From NCBI GenBank assembly GCA_016722705.1, contig JADKGN010000002.1, positions 1-52,740 on the forward strand: a stretch of DNA of 52,740 nt, given 5' to 3'. A program made the position numbers and the translations under genes. Origin of the DNA: Candidatus Dechloromonas phosphoritropha (GTDB lineage: Bacteria; Pseudomonadota; Gammaproteobacteria; Burkholderiales; Rhodocyclaceae). This document shows positions 15,952 through 24,101 of the stretch, piece by piece; positions within the stretch are counted from its first letter, which is position 1; every line of letters starts with the position of its first letter. The notes below the pieces were generated by a model. It saw only the letters and a program-made list of their open reading frames with translations, had not been told where the DNA came from and ran no database searches.

Positions 15952-16659
15952 ATGGCAAAGATTCTTACGGTGTTCAATCAGAAGGGTGGTTGCGGCAAGA
16001 CAATGACTGCGATGCAGCTTGCTGGTACGTGCGCCATGCGCGGGTATTCGACGCTGGTGGTTGACATGGATTCCCAGGGAACGGCATTGGTGTGGTCGAC
16101 CGTCAAACCCGATCCGCGACTGAGGCTCAAGGCGACGGGGTTTCCGGCGAAGGTGGAATCGTTCGCTCCGCTTGGGCGTGGGATGGTTCGCCCGGTGGCG
16201 GACTTGGCCCTCCTCTACGATCTGATCATCATTGACACTCCTCCCACTGTGGCTTCGGAGGCGCCGTGGGCCGCGTTGCAGATTTCCGATTTGGCGCTGA
16301 TCCCGTTTGTTCCAACGGCAGCGGACATGTGGGCGAAAGAGGCTCGCGTACTCGCCAGGAGGGCCATGGAGCAGAACCCGGATATCCGCGGAGTCTATCA
16401 TCTACCGTCGATGGTCCGGCGGGGAAACACGATCGCTGGAGTGCTCGATCAGTTTAGAAGTGACCCGGAGGTCGCCCTGCTCAGTTCGACCGTCAGCCTT
16501 CTTAATGCTTACCTGGATTCGCAGATGCTTGGTTTGTGTGTGGGACAGTTGTCGAGTTCGTCGACCGCGGCGAAGGAAATGTCGGCGCTTTCCGACGAGG
16601 TCCTCGGCCTGCTCGGCTTATCGAAGTGGGTGGAAGGGAAGCGAAAGGGCAAGGGATGA
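15952..16659 (+). CDS. incC: ParA/IncC-type partition ATPase
   Basis: ATG 15952 is preceded by AGGAGG; the 235-residue product is a short ParA-family ATPase. The deviant Walker A is NQKGGCGKTM (residues 9-18), with methionine where most members have threonine or serine. Walker A' (VVDMDSQGTA) and Walker B (LIIIDTPP) follow. The short N-terminus without an HTH matches IncC2-type proteins, which rely on KorB for repression. Its last codons overlap the next gene by 4 bases (ATGA). The role is plasmid segregation with the downstream ParB. The symbol is by analogy with IncP plasmids. Confidence 0.82.
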   Translation: MAKILTVFNQKGGCGKTMTAMQLAGTCAMRGYSTLVVDMDSQGTALVWSTVKPDPRLRLKATGFPAKVESFAPLGRGMVRPVADLALLYDLIIIDTPPTVASEAPWAALQISDLALIPFVPTAADMWAKEARVLARRAMEQNPDIRGVYHLPSMVRRGNTIAGVLDQFRSDPEVALLSSTVSLLNAYLDSQMLGLCVGQLSSSSTAAKEMSALSDEVLGLLGLSKWVEGKRKGKG

Positions 16660-17630
16660 GAAAAATTGATATGGCTGAGCAGGCGCGCAAGGCAGCAGAG
16701 GCTGGTGACAGGTTCTCGCGGGCGGAGGCTGTTCTGGATCAGCGGCCTACCGCGTTCCATCAGCCGTCGCGGAACCCGGCGGTGGTGGTGTCGTCTGGAC
16801 TCGCGGTTCCAGGGGACAAGAGAAGCGGCCGCTTTGAACGTATCCCGGTTGATCTGATCGATGCCAATCCGTACAACGCCCGGAGGATCTATCGGCCGCA
16901 GCGAATAGGCGAGCTATCCGAGAGTATCGTTGCCAATGGGCAGATGCAGCCTGGAATAGCTACGATGCGGGACAGCGGAAGATACGTGCTGGTGGCAGGT
17001 CACTATCGGCTAGCCGCGATCCGGCAAGCCGGCCTGCCAACGATGGACGCGATGGTGCACGATGGCCTCTCGGATCGGGATCTCTTTGAATACAGCTATC
17101 GGGAGAACTCGGAGCGTGACAGCCAGTCGGCCCTTGATGATGCGATGGCCTGGCGAGAGATGCTGGACCGGAAGGTGTACCCGAATGAAACTGCCCTCGC
17201 CGGTGTTGTCAGAAAATCCTTGGCAAATGTAAACCGGACGCTCTCCATTCTGAAGCTGTCGGGACCCGTCCTCGATTTGGTCGGCCAGAACCCGGAAACA
17301 TTCCCGATGTCATGTCTTTCGGAATTGGTTCTGCTTGAAGCAGTTGCCGGGACGAAAACAGCTATTGTTTTTGCGGAAAAGGTTGGACAGGGCGAGATAG
17401 GACGAAAGGAAATCATCGAGGCCAGGACGAGAATCGAAACCCCGAAAAGCCGCAAGAGGAAGGAAATTTCTCGACAATACAAAATTCACGTTGCGAACGG
17501 AATACAGATTGGGGCGTTGAAAGAGTGGGATTCTGGTCGGGTGTCGCTGGACGTGGTGGTATCGTCCGCTGCTGATCGCGTTGCACTGATCAACGAGTTG
17601 AAAAAACGATTCTCGATTGGTGATGCATGA
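16656..17630 (+). CDS. korB: ParB/KorB-family partition protein
   Basis: This 324-residue protein begins at the ATG overlapping the parA stop. It has the ParB N-terminal domain (RIPVDLIDANPYNARRIYRP, about residues 60-80; then YVLVAGHYRLAAIRQAGLPT), the YRENSERD box, and a helix-turn-helix region (NETALAGVVRKSLANVNRTL) that would bind a parS or operator site. The basic segment PKSRKRKEISRQYK separates it from a C-terminal dimer domain. In IncP plasmids KorB is both centromere protein and global repressor. No obvious parS was identified, though the palindromes upstream of parA are candidates. Confidence 0.82.
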   Translation: MRKIDMAEQARKAAEAGDRFSRAEAVLDQRPTAFHQPSRNPAVVVSSGLAVPGDKRSGRFERIPVDLIDANPYNARRIYRPQRIGELSESIVANGQMQPGIATMRDSGRYVLVAGHYRLAAIRQAGLPTMDAMVHDGLSDRDLFEYSYRENSERDSQSALDDAMAWREMLDRKVYPNETALAGVVRKSLANVNRTLSILKLSGPVLDLVGQNPETFPMSCLSELVLLEAVAGTKTAIVFAEKVGQGEIGRKEIIEARTRIETPKSRKRKEISRQYKIHVANGIQIGALKEWDSGRVSLDVVVSSAADRVALINELKKRFSIGDA

Positions 17631-17688
17631 GAAAGCTTTTTGATGAGGATTGGTCTTCCCTTGGCGTGTTGCTTTGAGTGGGAAAGCT

Positions 17689-17704
17689 CGTCTTATCGGT
17701 GATA
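17689..17704 (-). repeat. Iteron-like repeat downstream of korB
   Basis: CGTCTTATCGGTGATA occurs here and again, identically, at 20818-20833 just after trfA. Its reverse complement (CACCGATAAGACG) resembles the CACTCATAAGACG core of the origin iterons at 19761-19803. It is probably an outlying initiator binding site separated from the origin by the IS256 insertion. Confidence 0.5.
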
Positions 17705-17812
17705 GCAGTTTGGGTTGTGGTGGTTTTGAGAAAGTGTCGTTCGTCTATAGCGCGGGATCGGCCTAAGGTGGTAGGGTTTGCAACGGTTTCTCTAAAGACG
17801 CTTTTTTGAACG

Positions 17813-19187
17813 AGTCAAGTCCAAAATCTGCTGTAAATACTCTTCGATCCGATGAATGACGAATGGTTTTCAGCTAGCGAGGGCAACAACGTTGTTGCCC
17901 TCGCTAGCTGCGGCGCGGGAAGCCGCCCACTCCTTGAATTCATCCATGTCGAGGTACTTCCGTTCCTGCCAAGCCTCGTTCTGTTCGGCCAGCAGGGCGC
18001 CGATCAGGCGCAAGGCTGACTCGTCGTTGGGGAAGATGCGGATCACGCGCTCCCGCCGGCGAATTTCCTCGTTGAGCCGCTCCTGCATGTTCGTTGTGCG
18101 TAGCCGCTTGCGATACTTCTCGGGCAAGACCATTACCGCCATGGCATCCTCGAATCCTGCTTCGAGGCAGGCCACCGCTTTGGGGGCGCTCTTGGCGAAG
18201 CGCTCGGTGAATTCCGCCAGGCGGCGCTTGGCCTCGACCAGATCGGGCGCCTGCAGCACGAGCTTGACGGCAGCTGCCACCTCGGCGCGGTGGCGGGTGT
18301 TGCATTGGCCCAGAATGTTGCGCATCAGATGCACCTGACAGCGTTGCCAGCTGGCCCCTGAAAGTGCCGCGCTGCCGCTTCACGCAGGCCGCCGTGGTCG
18401 TCCGAGATGATGAACTGCGTGCCCTTGAGGCCGCGCCCTCTGAGCCAGCGGAAGGTCTCGTCCCAGGTGGCGAAGCTCTCGGTGTCGCCGATCCGCACGC
18501 CCAGAATCTCCCGGAAGCCATCGGAGCGGATGCCTGAGACGGTCAGCACGGCACGCGAAACCACACGATCTTCTTGCCGACTCTTGATCAACAGGGCATC
18601 GACCAGCACGAAGGGATACTCGCCGTCCAGCCGCCGTTCGTTGAACGCGCTGACCCGCGGTTCCAGTCCGGCGCACAGTGCGCTCACCATCGATTTGGAG
18701 AAGCTGGCGCCGCACAGCTCTTCGGTGATCGCCGAGACCTTGCGCGTCGAGACACCGTGCACGACCATTTCCATGAGCGCCAGAACGAAGGCCTGCTCGC
18801 TCCGCTGGTAGCGCTTGAAGATGTCCGTCGAAAAGCTGCCGTCCCGCGTCTGCGGCACCAGCAGCGTCACCGGCCCAACCCGCGTGTAAAGGGTGCGTGG
18901 CCGGTAGCCGTTGCGATAGCCGGCCCGTTCGTCCGTGCGCTCGTGCCGCGTCGCCCCCAGCGTTTCCGTCACCTGCGCCTCCAGTACTTGATTGAGCACC
19001 GCTTCCACCAGTTTCGCCAGCCCGTCCTGCCCGTTTAAAAGCCCTGGCAGCAAGTCCGTTCCTACGCTAACCTCATACCCAGTCATCGCTTCTCTCCTTC
19101 GGTTATCGATCGTCTCGCAACGTCAGTTTACCGAATCGAAGCGGTGGCTACCTGCCACCCGATTTACAGCAGTTTAGGGACTCAATC
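17813..19187 (-). mobile_element. Complete IS256-family insertion sequence
   Basis: The 1375-bp element has imperfect 26-base terminal repeats that share TGCTGTAAAT and AGTCC blocks. It is flanked by a perfect 8-bp target duplication, TTTGAACG (17805-17812 and 19188-19195), the duplication size usual for IS256. It lies between the partition operon and the origin. Its transposase gene has a frameshift, so the element may need help from another copy. Confidence 0.85.
17870..19086 (-). pseudogene. IS256-family (Mutator-type) transposase, frameshifted
   Basis: From ATG 19086 the reading gives MTGYEVSVGTDLLPGLLNGQ, the dimer and DNA-binding part, YPFVLVDALLIKSRQEDRVV with the first aspartate, and FIISDDHGGLREAAARHFQG with the second. 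It then shifts frame at a run of four G near 18355 and resumes as MHLMRNILGQCNTRHR and on to 17870, including NMQERLNEEIRRRERVIRIFPN with the catalytic glutamate. One more G at that run would restore one ORF of about 405 residues. It is a recent one-base loss or a sequencing error in a homopolymer. Confidence 0.8.
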
Positions 19188-19403
19188 TTTGAACGTGTTG
19201 CTTGCTGCTGAGGTTCACTGTAAGGACGAAGGTTTGTGTTGTGTGCTTTGTTGAACTGATGGTGTGGTTTCCGAAGAGTGAAGCAGGGGTTGCGTGCCGT
19301 TCGGCGACCGATTGCTTGGTTTGCAGTTGCTTGGACGGTGAAACGTTGTGTTTTTGGTGACAGTGGGTGCTGTATTAAAGACGATTAAAGAAGATTACCT
19401 AGC

Positions 19404-19805
19404 TGTGGATAATGCGCGCTATCGCTGCATTGGCAAGCGTTTCAGCGGGGTCGGTGTTCACCGTTCGGACGATGTTTTTTCACTCTTGCGACGACGTTTG
19501 TTCACCCATAGGCTGAGCTTTGACACTCAAACGACGAGGTTCCGTTCACTCATCGGACGACGTAGCGTGGGCTCGTTCGTCCCGGCGTAGGCGCGAGATA
19601 GTGGGTTGGAAGGGTTACGGCTATGGCCTCCGGTTGTGCGGGCGGGACATGGCTACCGGTGGAACGAGGTGACGGTATCACCGTTGGAACGTCGTTTGGC
19701 ATGGAGACGCCGGTACTAAGTGAGGGTAGGGGAGGGCGTTGCGGGTGTGTTCACTGATACGCCGACGTTTGCCACTCATAAGACGACGTTTGGCGCTTAT
19801 AAGGC
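19404..19805. other. oriV: Plasmid replication origin (oriV) with DnaA box and iterons
   Basis: The stretch before trfA has a perfect DnaA box (TGTGGATAA, reverse of TTATCCACA, 19404-19412). It also holds a family of about 22-base repeats with core GACGACGTTTG...CACTCATAAG: 19468-19489, 19490-19511, a looser one at 19531-19555, and a tandem pair at 19761-19781 and 19782-19803. No gene is credible between 19196 and 19829. Iterons next to a TrfA-type gene are the standard IncP origin layout. Repeat borders are by eye. Confidence 0.75.
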
Positions 19806-19829
19806 AGTTAAACTTCGGAAAGCTTTTCG

Positions 19830-20813
19830 ATGAGGAGGACGGTATGGCGCTCAGCAAAATCCAGGGCCTCTCCTGTGGTTGATGAAACCGGGGAAGATGG
19901 TATGTCGCCCGTGCCCGAAGTGATCAAGGTTGCCGAGAGGTTGAGGGAAAGCGCCAGGGCGAAGAACGCTGGCCGGGATGTGTCTTCCGTCTTCCAGGTG
20001 GTGGTCCAGCTTCCTCTTTGGGAGGAGCGCGTCCGCGGTCTGCCGAATTCGCTTGCCCGTTCCTCGCTCTTTACGTCGGCCAATCGGAGTGTGGAGCGCG
20101 AGAATTTCAAGCGCCGCAAGATAGCGACCCTTCGTGGGGCCGAAATTTTCTACACCGGCGAAGAGTTACGCCAGGACGACGGCGATGTATTTTTGCAGAT
20201 TGTCCATCTCGCGCGTCAGCAGCCGTTGGGGGATGTCGTGGAGTTCTCGGGCTACGCCTTGCTCAAGGATCTTGAATGGACGACGTCAAAGGGCTCGTAC
20301 GAGCGCCTTCGAGACAGCATCAACCGACTTTCCTCTACGACCGTACTTGTCAGGACCGATGGTTCTGCAGGCCATCCTGAGAAGGGTTTCGGCGGATCGC
20401 TTGTGCGGAAGTTCGAATGGAATGCCAATGCTGATCGGGGTACGTCCCAGTGCTGGCACATTTGGCTGGAACCTGAGATCGTTGTCCTCTTCGGCCGTGA
20501 TACCTATACCAGGATCGACTGGGCCCAGCGCCTACAGTTGCCACCGCTTGCCAAGTGGCTGCACCAGTTCTACTTCACGCATGAGAAGCCGATCGGATAT
20601 AAGGTTGAGACGATCAAGACGTTGTGCGGGTCTCGCATCGCCGTCCTGGCGAAGTTTCGCTACAAAATCCGTGAGGCCCTCGCTTTGCTCGTCGAGGTCG
20701 GATTCATTGTCTCGTACGATATCGACTCCCGTACCGACATCCTCAATGTTGTCCGAGCTCCGCGCCGGATCGCCTTGACGGATGTGATCGAAGGCAAATG
20801 CACCAAGCACTGA
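19830..20813 (+). CDS. trfA: TrfA-family plasmid replication initiator
   Basis: This 327-residue protein matches TrfA: QLPLWEERVRGLPNSLARSS (60-79), ATLRGAEIFYTGEELRQDD (99-117), FLQIVHLARQQPLGDVVEFS, the first winged helix (YALLKDLEWTTSKGSYERLRDSINRLSST by position), and LPPLAKWLHQFYFTHEKPIGY with the second winged helix. TrfA binds iterons, opens the origin and loads the helicase. The upstream iterons and DnaA box support this role. A second start at ATG 19902 (codon 25) would give a 303-residue form, reminiscent of the two TrfA forms of RK2. The first start has only a weak ribosome site. Confidence 0.88.
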   Translation: MRRTVWRSAKSRASPVVDETGEDGMSPVPEVIKVAERLRESARAKNAGRDVSSVFQVVVQLPLWEERVRGLPNSLARSSLFTSANRSVERENFKRRKIATLRGAEIFYTGEELRQDDGDVFLQIVHLARQQPLGDVVEFSGYALLKDLEWTTSKGSYERLRDSINRLSSTTVLVRTDGSAGHPEKGFGGSLVRKFEWNANADRGTSQCWHIWLEPEIVVLFGRDTYTRIDWAQRLQLPPLAKWLHQFYFTHEKPIGYKVETIKTLCGSRIAVLAKFRYKIREALALLVEVGFIVSYDIDSRTDILNVVRAPRRIALTDVIEGKCTKH

Positions 20814-20817
20814 ACGA

Positions 20818-20833
20818 CGTCTTATCGGTGATA
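20818..20833 (-). repeat. Iteron-like repeat downstream of trfA
   Basis: This is identical over 16 bases to 17689-17704. It begins 5 bases after the trfA stop and lies in the convergent gap between trfA and the recombinase gene. It may be an extra initiator binding site. Confidence 0.5.
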
Positions 20834-20880
20834 CCTCCAGAGATTCACGGGTGTCCCGACGTTGCGCCAGATCGTGGTTG

Positions 20881-22068
20881 TCACGGTGGCGCATCGGTGA
20901 TCGTGTGTTTTTCCGTTTCGTGATGCTGTTGGTCGCGGTCCTTGTGGATGTAGCCTTCAGTCGTTGAGAAGCTCGCGTGCCGCAGGTTGCGCTGCACGAT
21001 GAAGGGATCAACGCCTCGGTCAATCTGGTGACTCGCCGAGGTATGCCTCAGCCAGTGCGTCGATCCAGAATCAATCTGCCTGGCCAGATCAGGCTGAGCG
21101 GCCGCGACGCTGTTGGCCGTCTGGCGACACACCTCTTTGACGATCGCGTAGATTGCTCGATCGGAGAGCGGGCGTCCGGCACCGATGAGGTCCATCAGCA
21201 GCGGTTCATCCGTGCCGCTGGGGGGTAGGGCAGGGCGGCCGGTACTCTCCCGATACGACTTGATTGCTTCCAGAGCGTCCGCAGGCAGGGGGACCTCACC
21301 CTCAACGCCGCCTTTGCCGAGCACTTCAAGCCACCATTGGCCGCGTTTGAAACGAAGATGCGAGGTGCGTGCGTTGGCCATTTCGAAACGCCGCAGGCCG
21401 GTCAGATAGAGGAAGGAAAAAAGGAACCGCGTGCGGTAGTAGTGTGCAGCCTCCCGCGCAGTCTCCTTTGGCATGGCCTCGATGCACTCCTTCAACGTCG
21501 CCCAGGCCGCCGCGTCGAAGTAACGTTCCTGCCCTTGCCGCCGGGCTTTCCTGGTACGCTTTGCTGCCGCCCTCAACGGATTAGCGTGGACATAGCCGAT
21601 GGCTGCCAGGTGCTCGAAGAGACCAAACAGAATCGTCGTGGTCTGCTTCGCGGCGGACTTCGATAGTCCCGAGACGAAGGGACGCCAGGTGGGGTTTGGC
21701 GAACCATTGGGCAGCAGGCGCGTCACCCGTCGTACTTGCCGACACAAGGGGTTAGGCGATCCGTCAGGCAGCGTCCGTGGCTCGGTCTGCAGGCACCACA
21801 GATCCACCGGCTGCGGGTCGGCCAAGAAAGCCTTGTAGGCCAGCACGTCCTCGACCATCAGCCCTGGCAGATCCTTGCCGTGCCAGGTGGCCCAGAGCAT
21901 CAACCGCTCGGCCTCCCGGCGATAGCTGTCAAGCGTGTGGTGGTTATCCGAGTACTTTGCTAGCCAGGTGGCGACCGCTTCATGATCGTTACTGGCTGCC
22001 GTCAGCCTCGGCCCGGAAAGTGCTTGGTTTCGCGCAGGCTCGGCGGGGAAGGGCAGGGGGTGGGTCAT
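20881..22068 (-). CDS. Tyrosine recombinase (site-specific integrase)
   Basis: Start ATG 22068 follows GGGGGAAG; the product is 395 residues. The catalytic set is present: R226 (YLTGLRRFEM), K252, H338 and R341 (THWLRHTSAS), H364 (NLRHASFSTT) and Y373 (EGYIHKD). The core-binding domain is enlarged and contains two copies of the motif LPxGSPNP, at about 100-108 and 119-127, which is unusual. The gene begins 1 base after the stop of the upstream gene, so the two are translated together. It may resolve plasmid multimers or integrate the plasmid; no target site was recognised. Confidence 0.85.
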   Translation of the reverse strand: MTHPLPFPAEPARNQALSGPRLTAASNDHEAVATWLAKYSDNHHTLDSYRREAERLMLWATWHGKDLPGLMVEDVLAYKAFLADPQPVDLWCLQTEPRTLPDGSPNPLCRQVRRVTRLLPNGSPNPTWRPFVSGLSKSAAKQTTTILFGLFEHLAAIGYVHANPLRAAAKRTRKARRQGQERYFDAAAWATLKECIEAMPKETAREAAHYYRTRFLFSFLYLTGLRRFEMANARTSHLRFKRGQWWLEVLGKGGVEGEVPLPADALEAIKSYRESTGRPALPPSGTDEPLLMDLIGAGRPLSDRAIYAIVKEVCRQTANSVAAAQPDLARQIDSGSTHWLRHTSASHQIDRGVDPFIVQRNLRHASFSTTEGYIHKDRDQQHHETEKHTITDAPP

Positions 22069-22069
22069 G

Positions 22070-22630
22070 TCACTGTCTTCCCCCTGCCTTCTCAATCAGG
22101 ACGGACGCTTTGGCCAGCAGCCGGGAGTGTGGATATTGTCGGTAAACCTCAGCGACCAAGGCGGCATGGCGATCGGTGTCGAACGGTGACTCCAGTTGTT
22201 GCTGCAGGATCCGGTGTAGCAAGGCGCTGGCGTGTTTCGAGTACGTCACGAGTCGCATGTCCTTTACCAGCCCACTTTCCCCTTCGACGAGGACCAGCGA
22301 CAGAGCCTGGTAGGCGCTCGGGAGGTGCGGCAGGAGTTCACGATCTTCCGGCGCCACCAGATGGAGTGCGAAGGTCTGGTCGGACCAGTCCATCAGATTC
22401 TCGATCTTGAACAGAATTAACAACACTGCCTGCCTGAGGTAGAAGCCGACATGCACCTGACCCTGGAGGAAAGCCGTGATATCCCGCTCGCTCAGTTTGC
22501 CAAGGCACAGTTGCAGCATGTGGTACCCCCCGGGGTAACGGTATTCAAAGCGCCCATCGGGCCACGTGGCGACGCCATCCATAAACGGCCGATCAAGTGC
22601 CAGTACCCAGGGCTTTGCAGATTCCTGCAC
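22070..22630 (-). CDS. Conserved-looking hypothetical protein coupled to the recombinase
   Basis: The GTG at 22630 is chosen because GAGGAG lies 7 bases before it, giving 186 residues; the frame is also open to an ATG at 22672. I do not recognise a family. The middle looks globular with hydrophobic helices (YLRQAVLLILFKIENLMDW), and the C-terminus is rich in leucine and alanine (HSRLLAKASVLIEKAGGRQ). Its stop is directly next to the recombinase start, so the pair is probably one functional unit. It could be an accessory factor of the recombinase, which is an inference from position alone. Confidence 0.6.
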   Translation of the reverse strand: MQESAKPWVLALDRPFMDGVATWPDGRFEYRYPGGYHMLQLCLGKLSERDITAFLQGQVHVGFYLRQAVLLILFKIENLMDWSDQTFALHLVAPEDRELLPHLPSAYQALSLVLVEGESGLVKDMRLVTYSKHASALLHRILQQQLESPFDTDRHAALVAEVYRQYPHSRLLAKASVLIEKAGGRQ

Positions 22631-23071
22631 GAACGAACTCCTCTTCGTGAAACAAATCGGTCCGTGGAACATTTAATGGAAATCCTGCGCCACGCCTATC
22701 TAGCTGTTTTATAGACGGTTTAAGGTGTTTCCCTGCAATTGTTCCACGGCACAGCTGGCTTTATGGCGGCAGGTTGCAGCAAACCACCGCTGGATGCTGC
22801 CGAATGAAGTCATTATAGAGATAATGACTAAACCATGGCATGAAGCGTCTTATTATAAGCGTTGTACGTCCGTTACAATATGTTATCGTTAACATCTCGG
22901 AGAATTCCTCCGGAAGTTCGTCGTGACAGCGAACAGACGCGAACGTACCAAACGATCAGAAAACGATCGCGCCAATCAGGCGTTTTGTCAAACCGAAGGA
23001 GGCAAGTTATTATTGTTTGTAGAGCTTTAAAGAGCATGCTACAAGCAGTTCATTATAGAACGAGGTCATTC
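22631..23071. promoter_or_regulatory. Intergenic region with two palindromes
   Basis: Between divergent transcripts lie GTCATTAT-AGAG-ATAATGAC (22809-22828, perfect 8-base arms) and ATGTTATCGTTAACAT (22880-22895, 6-base arms). The region is AT-rich compared with its surroundings and probably contains the promoters of the recombinase pair and the toxin-antitoxin pair, with the palindromes as operators. No gene was seen. Confidence 0.5.
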
Positions 23072-23497
23072 ATGCAAAATATGACGTTAGAGCAGTTCCG
23101 CGCCACAGTTGAATCCGGCGGAATCCTGTCAGTTGTCCTCAAGGCGCAGGGGCCGGCCTTCGCGATCCAGGCAGAAACTCAGCGCGGCGATGCTGTACTG
23201 GTCGATACCCGCCGGAAATTGCCGCGCCTGTTCGGTGATCCGCGCAAGGCGTTGGCCCTGCTGCGCGAGATGGGCATCAGAAAGGCGGCTGTCGATACTG
23301 AAGCTTGGCGACCCGAGCAGGCCGATTCCTTGCATCCGCCCAGGCCAGACAAGTCGGTGAAGCTGAAAGCCGCGCACGAAGCTGCTGAACTCAAGCGTGT
23401 CCTCGACGAACGGATAGCAAGCGCCGACGCGCAAGGCGCAATCTGGCATGAAGCAGAGGACGTTTTCGCCGAGTTGGCAGCGGCTCATGCGGGTTAG
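23072..23497 (+). CDS. Antitoxin of a ParE-type module
   Basis: From ATG 23072 (after GAACGAGG) the product is 141 residues: MQNMTLEQFRATVESGGILS, then a segment reminiscent of plasmid and chromosomal antitoxins that precede ParE genes (LVDTRRKLPRLFGDPRKALA, LLREMGIRKAAVDTEAWRPE), then a helical acidic tail. No clear ribbon-helix-helix was visible. The gene overlaps the downstream ParE-type toxin by 11 bases, which is the main ground for the call. It probably represses its own promoter through the upstream palindromes. Confidence 0.7.
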   Translation: MQNMTLEQFRATVESGGILSVVLKAQGPAFAIQAETQRGDAVLVDTRRKLPRLFGDPRKALALLREMGIRKAAVDTEAWRPEQADSLHPPRPDKSVKLKAAHEAAELKRVLDERIASADAQGAIWHEAEDVFAELAAAHAG

Positions 23498-23795
23498 GCT
23501 GTTCGACCAGGCCAAGGCGGATTTGGTGGCGCTTGGGCAATATTATTGGGACGTTGGCGGTGATGCTCTGGCGCGCAAGATGGTGGCACGGATCAAAACG
23601 CCACTGCTGTCGCTCAGGGACAATCCGGACATTGCTCCATCGTATGAACTCGCGCCAGGTATTCGCCGCCTGGTGGTCGCGAACGGCGCGTTCTTGGTGT
23701 TCTATCGCGTGCGTGCCGATGTCGAGGTGCTGCACATTCGCCGCGCCGAGCGGGATTCTGCAACAGGAGATGAACTGGGGCAGGTCGCCATATAA
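23487..23795 (+). CDS. ParE/RelE-family toxin
   Basis: Start ATG 23487 lies inside the antitoxin end and gives 102 residues: MRVRLFDQAKADLVALGQYY, a helix pair, LLSLRDNPDIAPSYELAPGIRRLVVANGAFLVFYRV by position, then VEVLHIRRAERD. This is the ParE/RelE fold order with the conserved R and the LHIRRA strand near the C-terminus. As a plasmid-borne module beside replication genes it would act in post-segregational killing. The gyrase or ribosome target is not decided by sequence. Confidence 0.8.
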   Translation: MRVRLFDQAKADLVALGQYYWDVGGDALARKMVARIKTPLLSLRDNPDIAPSYELAPGIRRLVVANGAFLVFYRVRADVEVLHIRRAERDSATGDELGQVAI

Positions 23796-23927
23796 GAATA
23801 AAACGTCCGGAAAAAAGCGTCCTACGTCTGCTATTTGACGTTTGACCGCCAACAGACTATCCTCAGCGAGGAACCGGGCACGCAACGCTGCCCGAGCGTC
23901 GGGCACTGCTATTCAAGGAGACGGGAT

Positions 23928-24101
23928 ATGGATACGCTGCAGGCACAGATCATCGAGCAGGAAATCCATGACCTCAGCGGCTTGCTGTGCGATTTGTACC
24001 GTCGCGTCGCCGAGAATGCGCCGGAGCGTGCTGGCGAGATCGCCGGGGCGCTGCAAGCCAACGCCCGGCAGTTTGCCGAGATCCCCTGTGGCACGCACTA
24101 G
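23928..24101 (+). CDS. Small helical protein upstream of the second KfrA-like gene
   Basis: The 57-residue ORF starts at ATG 23928 after AAGGAGACGGGAT. The sequence (MDTLQAQIIEQEIHDLSGLL and on) is predicted to be mostly helical and acidic; no known family. Its stop overlaps the start of the next gene by 14 bases, so the two are probably co-translated. Confidence 0.5.
   Translation: MDTLQAQIIEQEIHDLSGLLCDLYRRVAENAPERAGEIAGALQANARQFAEIPCGTH

Noticed and set aside
19460..19805. Possible CRISPR array in the repeated GACGACGTTTG region
   Set aside because: The repeats are about 22 bases, abutting and degenerate, with no spacers; iterons next to trfA explain them.
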